From assembly GCA_021776245.1 (NCBI GenBank), contig JAJFGF010000014.1, positions 1 to 64,000 on the forward strand: a stretch of DNA of 64,000 nt, in the 5' to 3' direction. Below, one piece after another: positions 40,754 to 49,279 of this stretch. The position numbers and the translations under genes are program-made. The notes beneath the pieces were generated by a model. It had not been told where the DNA came from. It worked only from the letters and a program-made list of their open reading frames with translations, and did no database searches. The first letter of the stretch is position 1. Every line of letters begins with the position of its first letter. This stretch comes from Hyphococcus sp. (GTDB lineage: Bacteria; Pseudomonadota; Alphaproteobacteria; Caulobacterales; Parvularculaceae).

Positions 40754-42297
40754 TCGATATCCTCATCCTCATCGTCTTCTTCATAGGTTTCCGTTGCGCA
40801 GATTTCCGTATGAAAGGCTTCTTTTTCGGTTCCCGGAAAATCACTGCGGTAATGTCCGCCGCGTGATTCCTCGCGCATCAGCGCGCCTTGCGCAATCAGT
40901 TCCGCAGAGACCAGAGCGCTCTTTAGCCCGCTGGTCATCGCCGGATGGTCGTTCAGGTCCTCAATAATACCGAGCGTTTTGATCAGACTGTCTTGCGAAC
41001 GCAAAAGTGCGCAGCCCGATGACATAGCCGCGCGCAATCGCATCATCGCATCCGCATCTGCGGGTTTTGACGGCATCTCCATACGGTCGGCGGGGGCGCC
41101 TGGATCGGCCGGCTGGACAACTTGCTTGTCGCGCAATTGATCAGCGATCCGGGCGCCAAAAACTACAGCTTCCAATAACGAGTTGGACGCAAGCCGGTTG
41201 GCGCCGTGAACGCCGGTTGAGGCAACTTCGCCTAAAGCCCAAAGACCTTCAACGCTCGACTTACCGTCAAGATCGGTCTTGACGCCGCCCATATGGTAGT
41301 GGGCGGCCGGGGCCACGGGCATTTTCTCTGCTCGCGGATCGATGCCGGCTTTCTGGCATGCGGCAAAAACCGTTGGAAAATTTTCCGGGAACGCCGCACC
41401 AATCGTTTTCGTGGCATCGAGAAACGCGCCGCGCCCGGAAGCAATTTCCGCTTCGACGGCGCGGGCGACGATATCACGGGGCGCGAGATCTTTATCTTTG
41501 TGATATTCGCCCATAAAGGCGCGCCCGTCGGCATTAACGAGCGTTGCGCCGTCGCCGCGCAGGGCTTCGGTGGCGAGCGGCGCGGGATCGACGCCGATAT
41601 CCAGCGCCGTCGGGTGAAATTGCACAAATTCCGGATCGCGAATGATTGCCCCGGCGCGCGCCGCAAAGGCGAGCCCGTGTCCCTGTGCTGGTGTTGGATT
41701 GGTGGTGACGGCGTAAAGCCCGCCGAGCCCGCCGGTCGCCATCACGGTTTCCGCTGCGTCAAAAACCGCGCGCTCACCGGCTGCGACATCATAAACGAGG
41801 ACCCCGCCGACCGCGCCATGATCATCGGTCAGCAGATCTTCAACGACAATGCGCTCCAGAATAGTGATATGGTCGGCCTGACGCGCGGCCTTGATCAGCG
41901 CGGCCATAATTGCAACGCCGGCTCTGTCGCCCGTCGCATGGACAATACGATCCCGGCAATGGGCGGCCTCGCGCCCAAGTTTCAATTTACCTTCAGCGTC
42001 TCTGTCGAACGCAACGCCATAATGGATGAGATCTTCAACGGCTGCCGCGCCGCCATCAACAAGAAGGCTTGCGGCTTCCGCGTCTACGAGGCCTGCGCCG
42101 GCCTGTACGGTATCGGCGAAGTGCAAATTAGGCGTGTCGTTTTCGCCGATCGCCGCCGCCATGCCGCCCTGAGCCCAGGGTGTCGATCCGCCAAGCCCAA
42201 GCGGGCGTGCGGTGATGATTGTGACGGGCCGGGGCGCGAGTTTCAGCGCCGTATAAAGCCCGGCAACGCCCGCGCCGATGATAAGGATGTCAGTCAT
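40750..42297 (-). CDS. nadB: L-aspartate oxidase
   Basis: IIGAGVAGLYTAL, TPWAQGGMAAAI, HYHMGGVKTDLDGKSSVEGLWALGEVASTGVHGANRLASNSLLEAVVFG. Confidence 0.96.
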   Translation of the reverse strand: MTDILIIGAGVAGLYTALKLAPRPVTIITARPLGLGGSTPWAQGGMAAAIGENDTPNLHFADTVQAGAGLVDAEAASLLVDGGAAAVEDLIHYGVAFDRDAEGKLKLGREAAHCRDRIVHATGDRAGVAIMAALIKAARQADHITILERIVVEDLLTDDHGAVGGVLVYDVAAGERAVFDAAETVMATGGLGGLYAVTTNPTPAQGHGLAFAARAGAIIRDPEFVQFHPTALDIGVDPAPLATEALRGDGATLVNADGRAFMGEYHKDKDLAPRDIVARAVEAEIASGRGAFLDATKTIGAAFPENFPTVFAACQKAGIDPRAEKMPVAPAAHYHMGGVKTDLDGKSSVEGLWALGEVASTGVHGANRLASNSLLEAVVFGARIADQLRDKQVVQPADPGAPADRMEMPSKPADADAMMRLRAAMSSGCALLRSQDSLIKTLGIIEDLNDHPAMTSGLKSALVSAELIAQGALMREESRGGHYRSDFPGTEKEAFHTEICATETYEEDDEDEDIE

Positions 42298-42386
42298 ACG
42301 TGACTATGCCCGCGATTCGCCGGCGAAATCGTTCTCGCTCGGCAAGAGAGGATCCATTCGAGTTGGTTGAATAAACCGCGTAAATC

Positions 42387-43487
42387 CTAAACCCGCGATT
42401 CAATCGCCGCAACTTCGGGCGGGCGCTGATGGTTATACATCGACTGGCGCGTTAACGGGAGGGCGATCATGCGATCGATCGGCAGTCTTGCCTTTGCGAT
42501 AATCTCCGGATCAATGATCACTTCATGTTCCATGGTTTGAAAGGAGTGGAGAATTTTCGGCAGGGTGATGCGCTTCATATGCGGGCACAGATTACACGGC
42601 CGCACAAAATTTACCTTCGGATTTTCCAGCGCCACATTGTCCGACATTGAGCATTCAGTGATCAGCACCACGTTTTTCGGCTGGTTTTCCTTGACAAAAT
42701 TGCTCATGCCGCTGGTCGAGCCGGCGAAATCGGCTTCGGCGAGCACGTCCGGCGGGCATTCCGGATGGGCCAACACAATAACGCCAGGATTGCCTTCGCG
42801 AATTTCGCAAATGTCTTCTGCGGTGAAACGCTCATGGACTTCGCAGGCGCCGGCCCAGGTGACAATTTTGACATCGGTCATCGCTGCGACATTTTTGGCG
42901 AGATATTGATCAGGGAGGAACAAGACTGTGTCCGATCCCCATTCACGCGCAGCATATTCAACGACTTCAACGGCGTTGGATGATGTGCAGCAAATATCGG
43001 TTTCGGCTTTTACGTCTGCTGTGGTGTTCACATAAGTGACCACCGGCGCGCCGGGATATTTCTGTTTTAGAAGGCGCACATCGGCGCCGGTAATCGAGGC
43101 GGCGAGGGAACAGCCGGCGCGTAAATCCGGGATCAGGACGGTTTTCTCCGGGCACAGAATTTTTGATGTTTCCGCCATGAAATGGACGCCCGCCTGTACG
43201 ATGATATCGGCGTCAGTTTTTGCGGCTTCCTTGGCGAGTTGCAAACTGTCGCCGGCAAAATCGCCAACGCAATTAAAAATCTCCGGCGTCATATAATTAT
43301 GTGCGAGGACGACCGCATTCTTTTCGCGCTTTAAGTCATTGATCGCTGCGATATAGGGCGCATGAACGCGCCATTCGATTTCAGGAATAAATTGCGCGAC
43401 CTTGGGGTAAAGATAATCGGTCTTGCGCCGCACCTCGTCCGTATAGGCCAATGCGGTGTGGGTTTTTTCGTCACCAAAGGCAGGCAT
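42387..43487 (-). CDS. nadA: quinolinate synthase
   Basis: [37 protein letters not shown]...[12 protein letters not shown]. Confidence 0.96.
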   Translation of the reverse strand: MPAFGDEKTHTALAYTDEVRRKTDYLYPKVAQFIPEIEWRVHAPYIAAINDLKREKNAVVLAHNYMTPEIFNCVGDFAGDSLQLAKEAAKTDADIIVQAGVHFMAETSKILCPEKTVLIPDLRAGCSLAASITGADVRLLKQKYPGAPVVTYVNTTADVKAETDICCTSSNAVEVVEYAAREWGSDTVLFLPDQYLAKNVAAMTDVKIVTWAGACEVHERFTAEDICEIREGNPGVIVLAHPECPPDVLAEADFAGSTSGMSNFVKENQPKNVVLITECSMSDNVALENPKVNFVRPCNLCPHMKRITLPKILHSFQTMEHEVIIDPEIIAKARLPIDRMIALPLTRQSMYNHQRPPEVAAIESRV

Positions 43488-43542
43488 GTTACGCCCCCGA
43501 TTTTGCCGCCCGCAAAACGCGCCAGGCGGCGGCTCCAGTTAT

Positions 43543-43561
43543 TATGCTCAACTAGAGCATA
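43543..43561. promoter_or_regulatory. perfect 7-5-7 palindrome upstream of nadA, candidate NAD-regulator operator
   Basis: TATGCTC-AACTA-GAGCATA, ~55 bp upstream of the nadA start, next to an AT-rich -10-like TATATG on the minus strand. Confidence 0.6.
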
Positions 43562-43679
43562 TATGGGGTTCAAAAAACGCCCCACAAGGGGGTTGGCGCG
43601 AACCCTAACCAAAAAAGATGACTGGTCAAGCAAATGCACGGATCACAAAATGGCTATTGGCCGTCAGAAAAACCAATAT

Positions 43680-43695
43680 GTAAGTCTTGACTTAC
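43680..43695. promoter_or_regulatory. palindromic operator 1 of the ArsR-type gene, overlapping -35
   Basis: GTAAGTCTTGACTTAC; contains TTGACT (43687-43692). Confidence 0.65.
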
Positions 43696-43714
43696 GGAAA
43701 TGGCTGCCATATAG

Positions 43715-43730
43715 GTAAGTCATGGCTTAC
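43715..43730. promoter_or_regulatory. palindromic operator 2, spanning the ArsR-type start codon
   Basis: GTAAGTCATGGCTTAC, same half-sites as operator 1; ATG at 43722. Confidence 0.6.
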
Positions 43731-44027
43731 GAAATAAAGTTTGAGGCGCTGGCGGCGCCCACGCGGCGGGCGGTTTTTGAAAAGCTCCGCGCTGGCCCCA
43801 TGGCGGTCAACGCGCTGGCCGAGGGCCTTCCGGTCTCGCGGCCCGCGATCTCACAGCATTTGAAAGTCTTGAAAGACGCCGGTCTCGTCAGTGAACGGCG
43901 TGATGGGGTTAAGCGCATTTACAGTCTCGATACGCAAGGCATTTCGGAATTGAGAGACTATTTCGACCGCTTTTGGGATGAGGCGCTTGAGGCTTATCAG
44001 CGCTCGCTTGAGGCCAGCGACGCCTGA
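43722..44027 (+). CDS. ArsR/SmtB family transcriptional regulator
   Basis: KFEALAAPTRRAVFEKLRAGPMAVNALAEGLPVSRPAISQHLKVLKDAGLVSERRDGVKRIYSL. Confidence 0.93.
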   Translation: MAYEIKFEALAAPTRRAVFEKLRAGPMAVNALAEGLPVSRPAISQHLKVLKDAGLVSERRDGVKRIYSLDTQGISELRDYFDRFWDEALEAYQRSLEASDA

Positions 44028-44044
44028 ACTAAGGAGGAGAGAAA

Positions 44045-44494
44045 ATGTCCACGACAACGCGCACAGAACCGATCGTCAAGAAACTGGCGTTGAATGCGCC
44101 AGTTGGGAAAGCGTTCGATCATTTCACCAAAAATATTCATCTCTGGTGGCCGATGGCGACACATTCCCTGTCGCTGGAAGATGCAGCAACGATTGTCTTC
44201 GAAGCCGCGCCCGGCGGGCGCGTCTACGAGATCGAGAAGTCCGGAAAGAAACGCGAATGGGGCCGGGTCAGCGAATGCGAACCGCCGCGCCGATTGGTTT
44301 TTTCCTGGGTCCTGGAAGCGCCGGATAAGGAAACGGAAGTCGACGTTCAGTTTGACGATCAGGGTGGCGGCAAAACAATGCTGACGCTTACGCATCGCGG
44401 CTGGGACAAGCGCCCTGATGGCGAGGAATGGCGCGGCAAATATAATCAAGGCTGGGACGGCGTGCTGGCCGCCTATCAACAAGGGCTGGCGTAA
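44045..44494 (+). CDS. SRPBCC/AHSA1 family protein
   Basis: VKKLALNAPVGKAFDHFTKNIHLWWP...RLVFSWVL...LTHRGWDKRPDGEEWRGKYNQGWDGVL; standard partner of this ArsR type. Confidence 0.9.
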   Translation: MSTTTRTEPIVKKLALNAPVGKAFDHFTKNIHLWWPMATHSLSLEDAATIVFEAAPGGRVYEIEKSGKKREWGRVSECEPPRRLVFSWVLEAPDKETEVDVQFDDQGGGKTMLTLTHRGWDKRPDGEEWRGKYNQGWDGVLAAYQQGLA

Positions 44495-44501
44495 CTGCGC
44501 A

Positions 44502-45329
44502 TCAATTCCCTTCGATCTCTCTGGTTTCACCGGGGTCGGTAAATAGATCGCCGCCAGCGCGTGCGCGCCATTGATCGCCATTGCCGCCTGCACGTTTTGG
44601 AACATGAACGCCGATCACATGATCCGCCGCGATAATGTCTTTCAGAATCATATCGCCGCGCTCAAGGCCAATGAACCAGTTCGGCGGGAAGGCGGCATGA
44701 GTCTTCCTAGCGTCAAAATGTGCTTGGTGGCGCGTAAAATCGGCGGGTTCCGGATCCGCATCGCCTAAATGCATGACCGTAACTTCGTCATCCAAGGTTA
44801 CGCGCCAGGCGAAATTTTGTATAGTTGGCCGGTTGCCCGCATGGGGTATTGCGACAACGTCGACGATCAGTGCGCCGACTTCAAAGCTTTTCGCCTCATC
44901 TTCCGGGTCAAGATCAAAACCATGAATGCGCACCATCAGCGGGTCATCTTTAGCGACGCCCGCCGCCGCAATTGCGTCATAGACTTGCTGTGATCCGTAA
45001 AGGTGGACGTTTTTATGGGCGCGCAAATAAGCGATAGCCGGCGCCGCAGTGAAATGATCCCCATGGACGTGGCTGACAAAGATTGCGTCGATCCTGTCGT
45101 AAGGGGCGGTCCCGGCCATCATCGCTGTGCTGATGTCGTCCGGCACAAGCGCATATTGACCATAGGAATTAGCGTAGAACGCATCGAACAGGATTTTTGT
45201 TTTGTCATGAACAATCATCACCCCTTCATTGCCGAGATAATGCGCGCGCGCTGGATCGTCATGGGCGGCGGCGCCTGCCGATAGATAAATGCCGGCTAAA
45301 ATAACGTGAATGAATAATCGCATGATCAT
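44502..45329 (-). CDS. secreted MBL-fold metallohydrolase
   Basis: RLFIHVILAGIYLSAGAAA signal; IFVSHVHGDHFTAAP and VAIPHAGNRPTIQNFAWRV. Confidence 0.85.
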   Translation of the reverse strand: MIMRLFIHVILAGIYLSAGAAAHDDPARAHYLGNEGVMIVHDKTKILFDAFYANSYGQYALVPDDISTAMMAGTAPYDRIDAIFVSHVHGDHFTAAPAIAYLRAHKNVHLYGSQQVYDAIAAAGVAKDDPLMVRIHGFDLDPEDEAKSFEVGALIVDVVAIPHAGNRPTIQNFAWRVTLDDEVTVMHLGDADPEPADFTRHQAHFDARKTHAAFPPNWFIGLERGDMILKDIIAADHVIGVHVPKRAGGNGDQWRARAGGDLFTDPGETREIEGN

Positions 45330-45360
45330 TGTCTCCTCATCAGAAACTACCGGGCGCACG

Positions 45361-46374
45361 CTAATCGTCAATGCGCCGCATGCGCGGTATGGTGAGGCCT
45401 GCAGCCGCGCGGTCGCGCAATCCTTCGCGATCAACGCGAAAAAGCGCGGCGGGGCGACCGCCTGCGTCCTGGCTGGTTCCGCCAGTCGGTGTGACAAAGC
45501 CCGATTTTTCGACGCTGCGGCGGAAGTTCTGCTTGTGAAATTCAAACCCGACAATGGCTTCCACCGTGCGCTGCAGCGCCAACAGCGTGAATTGCGGCGG
45601 CGTCATTTCAAAAATGACCGGCCGGTATTTGAGCTTTCCACGTAAGCGGCCAATGGCTGTCGCCAGCATGCGCCGATGGTCGGAAATCATCGGCGCGCCG
45701 GTTTCATTGCCTTGAGGTTTTGTTCCCATCGGCGGGTCGAGCTGTGCGCCCTTGCGGTCGCGCCAGGCTTCGATCACAAGCCCGGCCTCATACATCAGTT
45801 CATAGCGGTCAAGGGTGCGCTCTTCTTCCCAGGCGAGCCCTTCAAGTCCAAAGGCGATATTGGCGCGCCGCCGGCGCGCTGTTTTCTGCTTGTCACTGGC
45901 GCCGCTAACCCAGTCTTCCAGGGCTGGAATAATGCGCTCACGCAGGAGTTTTGGTTCTCCGCCGCGCCAGTCTTCCCAGGGAAAGAATGAATACCATTCG
46001 CGCCACACCGCTTCTTCGGCAAGAACAGCTGCGGCTTCCTGCGCCAAAGCGAGATAGCCAACCGATAAAATACGGTCGCTGGCCCCGCCGCTGGCGAGCG
46101 CAGCGACCGGGGCTTCGCGGCCTTTGTCGCCGAACGTATAAAGCTGCTCCACATAGCCTAGTGAGACATTGGTTTGCCGCTCCACCCATTCGCGTACGCC
46201 GATTTCAAAAGTGCGGTGTCGTTCTGGGTCGAATGGCCCATAGGGCAGGCCAAGATCACCTTCGCCGGTGCGCACGCACAGGGCTTTAGGGCGTTCGTCG
46301 TCAACCACCGCGAGCACCGCGTTAAGGGCGACAGCGACATTGGTGGCGATGGAGCGGGTGCGCGGGTTCTTCAT
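45361..46374 (-). CDS. NadQ-like NAD biosynthesis regulator (Nudix-type N-domain plus winged helix)
   Basis: VALNAVLAVVDDERPKALCVRTGEGDLGLPYGPFDPERHRTFEIGVREWVERQTNVSLGYVEQLYTFGD resembles the alphaproteobacterial NadQ/COG4111 group; C-terminal LLALQRTVEAIVGFEFHKQNFRRSVEKSGFV resembles the NrtR-type winged helix. Near nadABC. Confidence 0.72.
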   Translation of the reverse strand: MKNPRTRSIATNVAVALNAVLAVVDDERPKALCVRTGEGDLGLPYGPFDPERHRTFEIGVREWVERQTNVSLGYVEQLYTFGDKGREAPVAALASGGASDRILSVGYLALAQEAAAVLAEEAVWREWYSFFPWEDWRGGEPKLLRERIIPALEDWVSGASDKQKTARRRRANIAFGLEGLAWEEERTLDRYELMYEAGLVIEAWRDRKGAQLDPPMGTKPQGNETGAPMISDHRRMLATAIGRLRGKLKYRPVIFEMTPPQFTLLALQRTVEAIVGFEFHKQNFRRSVEKSGFVTPTGGTSQDAGGRPAALFRVDREGLRDRAAAGLTIPRMRRIDD

Positions 46375-46394
46375 CGCGCAATTCTATGGGCGAT

Positions 46395-46916
46395 TTATGC
46401 CGCGATGGGCAAGGTCACAATCGGCGCCCCGACCGTCGGGCAGCATGGGCAAAGGTCAAGGACCGCCCCGACCATGCGATCATCGCGGCCCAGAAGGGCG
46501 TCGGCTTCGGAGATCAGCAATAGATTCGGGTCGGCGTGAGGCGCAGCTTTCCGGAGACGCTCAGCGAGCTCTTTTTCGCAGCAATTATCTTCGATCGTGC
46601 AAAGGAGGATATAAGCCGCCGCCATCGAGCGGGCGACGCCGAGATGACAATGAATAAGGATCGGCGCTTTTGGATCGTCGCCCTTTGCCCAGCGCCGGGC
46701 AAGATCGACCAGCTTGCTGCAACGCGAAACGTCGCCATCGACGTTTTCTCCACGGCTGCAATTTTCGATCAATCGGATGTGATTTTCCGGCGGCAGCGTA
46801 TCAAAAACAGGCGGCGTCGGCTCATCCTTATCAAGGATAGAGACAACATGAGATGGCCCATACTTCCGAAAGGCTTCTTCGGAATGACCGAGGGAACTTA
46901 CGATAATCATCGTCAC
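46395..46916 (-). CDS. tyrosine phosphatase family protein
   Basis: ILIHCHLGVARSMAAAYILL resembles the HCxxGxxRS P-loop (HCHLGVARS). Confidence 0.85.
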   Translation of the reverse strand: MTMIIVSSLGHSEEAFRKYGPSHVVSILDKDEPTPPVFDTLPPENHIRLIENCSRGENVDGDVSRCSKLVDLARRWAKGDDPKAPILIHCHLGVARSMAAAYILLCTIEDNCCEKELAERLRKAAPHADPNLLLISEADALLGRDDRMVGAVLDLCPCCPTVGAPIVTLPIAA

Positions 46917-47077
46917 GCTAACATATTGGCTCCGGCATCAGGGGTGATCGGCCGGGCATCATAATACGACCATTGTTGAATCCCAAATAAGCCTCGTAAG
47001 CATTGATTGGAACGGTGTTCGCTATCACACACGCTTGATATCGCGCCGATGTTATCATGGTGCGCGGGGGAAAATTG

Positions 47078-47698
47078 TTAACAGCTGGACGCGCTCATGA
47101 GATTGTGAAATCGTTTGAGATAGGCGCTTTGCGCCTGGCCGGCGGTCGCTGTCTTTAGCTCAATTGGTGTGATGCCGTGCGGGCTCCCAAAAATTTTCCG
47201 CGCCTCGACAATATCAAATCCGGCCAATTGGGTCGCTTCGAAGAAAGCGCTGGCGCGATCGGCGCGTTTGATCAGTTTTTCGATTGTATCGGGCAAATCC
47301 GCCGGCAAACCGAATCGCAGATGGATTGCCTGCTGCAGGCGATGTTCGATCACTTTGTAGTGCCCGCCGAGCTGCGCTTTGAATGGCGAGATCATATCGC
47401 CAATAACAAATTCCGGCGCGTCATGAAGAAGCGCGGCGAGCCGCCATTTTACCGGCCAGCCGGGTTTCAAGACAGCGCAGAAATCCTCGACGATCAGCGA
47501 GTGCTGCGCGACATTGAATGGCAACGGTCCGATCGTCTGTCCGTTCCAGCGGGCAACGCGGGCAAGGCCATGGGCAATGTCGTCAATTTCGATATCGACC
47601 GGCGAAGGATCGAGGAGATCAAGGCGCCGCCCCGACAACATGCGTTGCCAGGCCCGGGGAGGGGCGTTTTTGCCGGAATTCGCTTTCTTCCCCGTCAT
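47078..47698 (-). CDS. HD domain (YfbR-like) phosphohydrolase
   Basis: PFNVAQHSLIVEDF, AALLHDAPEFVIGDMISPFK. Start 47698 or 47731. Confidence 0.85.
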   Translation of the reverse strand: MTGKKANSGKNAPPRAWQRMLSGRRLDLLDPSPVDIEIDDIAHGLARVARWNGQTIGPLPFNVAQHSLIVEDFCAVLKPGWPVKWRLAALLHDAPEFVIGDMISPFKAQLGGHYKVIEHRLQQAIHLRFGLPADLPDTIEKLIKRADRASAFFEATQLAGFDIVEARKIFGSPHGITPIELKTATAGQAQSAYLKRFHNLMSASSC

Positions 47699-47730
47699 CG
47701 CCAATCCTGCCCGTTTGCGAGGCGTTCGCA

Positions 47731-47782
47731 TAGCGCATTTCCGGAAAAGTGCAACGCGGTTTTCCGGAAAGAAATGCGCTAA
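47731..47782. repeat. long inverted repeat (stem-loop), part of a composite intergenic element
   Basis: TAGCGCATTTCCGGAAAA-gtgcaacgcgg-TTTTCCGGAAAgaAATGCGCTA. Confidence 0.8.
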
Positions 47783-47802
47783 AAATAATTTTTGGGCGTT
47801 TC

Positions 47803-47852
47803 CCGCGCGCGAAGGCGCGCTAACCAAAATCTTGACCGCTTTCGCGGTCGGA
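47803..47852. repeat. dispersed two-hairpin repeat, copy 1
   Basis: CCCGCGCGCGAAGGCGCGCTaaccaaaATCTTGACCGCtTTCGCGGTCGG; matches 59827-59876 at all but a few positions; hairpins GCGCGC-GAAG-GCGCGC and GACCGC-TTTC-GCGGTC. Confidence 0.85.
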
Positions 47853-48084
47853 AACTATAAACCGGGAACCACTTTATCTCGGAAACACCCGGGCAGAGCG
47901 ATAAGCCGCCCGCAAGCAAGCGATGAACCGTTTGCCCATTCGACGAATTGCGGTTTTTTTGCGCCGGAGCGGCTTGAGATTGCCCCCCGGCGCGCCCAAT
48001 ATTGTTAACAGTAAAGAGTTCAATCAACGAACCGGAAACGAAGAGAAAAGGCGAGCGGCGCGATCGCTCGAAGGGGTACCTGAA

Positions 48085-48462
48085 ATGGCGACCACTGACT
48101 ATGGCTCTGAACGAACACGCGGCGGCGGCGCCGCCTGGCTCTATGTACCAATCATTTTGATTCTGTTTTTAGGCGGCGCCATGTCCGTCGGCGCTTATGC
48201 TTACAATGACGTCGATCTTACGGTCATGGAATCGCTGGCGGCGGGCTTTGGCGGCCTCGCGGCGTTAATTGTCGGCCTCTTTGCGGCGGCGATCGGCATT
48301 ATTGTCGGCCTCATCGGCGCACTCATCGGGCTTGTCGCTGCAGGCGGCGCCGTTGCAATGACGCTGTTTATTGTCGGGTCGCCGATCCTGGCGATTATCC
48401 TGATCGTGATGTTGATGCGGCGTCCAAAATCTGATTGCCCTGACCCGGCAGCGCACGAATAA
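48085..48462 (+). CDS. hypothetical membrane protein (Ala/Gly-rich multi-TM)
   Basis: MATTDYGSERTRGGGAAWLYVPIILILFLGGAMSVGAYAYND...; start preceded by GGGGTACC; terminator downstream. Confidence 0.65.
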   Translation: MATTDYGSERTRGGGAAWLYVPIILILFLGGAMSVGAYAYNDVDLTVMESLAAGFGGLAALIVGLFAAAIGIIVGLIGALIGLVAAGGAVAMTLFIVGSPILAIILIVMLMRRPKSDCPDPAAHE

Positions 48463-48492
48463 CAAGACGGGGAAACACCCGAGAGACTAAAG

Positions 48493-48522
48493 CCGCCCTT
48501 ATGGCATTAAGGGCGGTTTTTT
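48493..48522 (+). terminator. Rho-independent terminator
   Basis: CCGCCCTTA-TGGCA-TTAAGGGCGG followed by TTTTTT. Confidence 0.88.
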
Positions 48523-48535
48523 CGTAAGCGATGTT

Positions 48536-49246
48536 TTAAGGTTGCGCCTCAAATAATAAATCGCAAACTCTGATCAGCCCGTTTTTGTCGACCGGCGCCG
48601 CCAACATATTTTTCATCTTAAATCCGCGTTCCCGCATCTCGTTGATCAGTTCCGGGAATTTGTAAGAATCTTCGAACCGTTTCATCACGCTTGCTTCGGC
48701 AATGACATAAGTAAATTTATTGAGGACATTATCCGCGCCTTTGAGGACTTCCATTTCAAAGCCCTCCGTATCGATTTTCAAAATCGATCCCGCTGGAATT
48801 TCCACATCCGATAAAATATTGTCCAATCTATCGACGTCGATCGTCACGATAGATTTTTCCTGTGGCATTTTGGTCAGCGCCGAACGCTCCAGCATGCTTG
48901 AACGCAATGGGTCGGCCTTTTCCACGGTGATCTCCGCCGCGCCTTTGGCGGCGCCGGCGGCGCATTTGATCAGCCGGGCGTTTCTTTTGGTGAGAATTTT
49001 CTGTTCGATATGCGCGTGGAAAACCGGCAGGGGCTCGATCAATAAAAGCTCGGCGTCTTTGAACATGGCATAGAGGACTGGTGTTCCATAGGCGACGCCC
49101 ACATCGACAATCAGCGGCGGCGGCGGAATATTCTTTAACGCGGCCCATTCAGGATAGGCGGTTCGGACTTTCAGACCAAAGATGTTGAGGGAGCCGATTG
49201 AGGAAAGTCTCAAGGCGCGGGTCCTTTTCAGGCATGGCAGGTTCAA
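48536..49246 (-). CDS. FkbM family methyltransferase
   Basis: VDVGVAYGTPVLYAMFKDAELLLIEPLP...ILKIDTEGFEMEVLKGA. Confidence 0.88.
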   Translation of the reverse strand: MNLPCLKRTRALRLSSIGSLNIFGLKVRTAYPEWAALKNIPPPPLIVDVGVAYGTPVLYAMFKDAELLLIEPLPVFHAHIEQKILTKRNARLIKCAAGAAKGAAEITVEKADPLRSSMLERSALTKMPQEKSIVTIDVDRLDNILSDVEIPAGSILKIDTEGFEMEVLKGADNVLNKFTYVIAEASVMKRFEDSYKFPELINEMRERGFKMKNMLAAPVDKNGLIRVCDLLFEAQP

Positions 49247-49279
49247 AAGACGGTCGGCCGATAAATCATATACCGCGTC

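Noticed and set aside
41293-42303. 336-aa plus-strand ORF opposite nadB
   Set aside because: Antisense shadow of nadB with no domain similarity.
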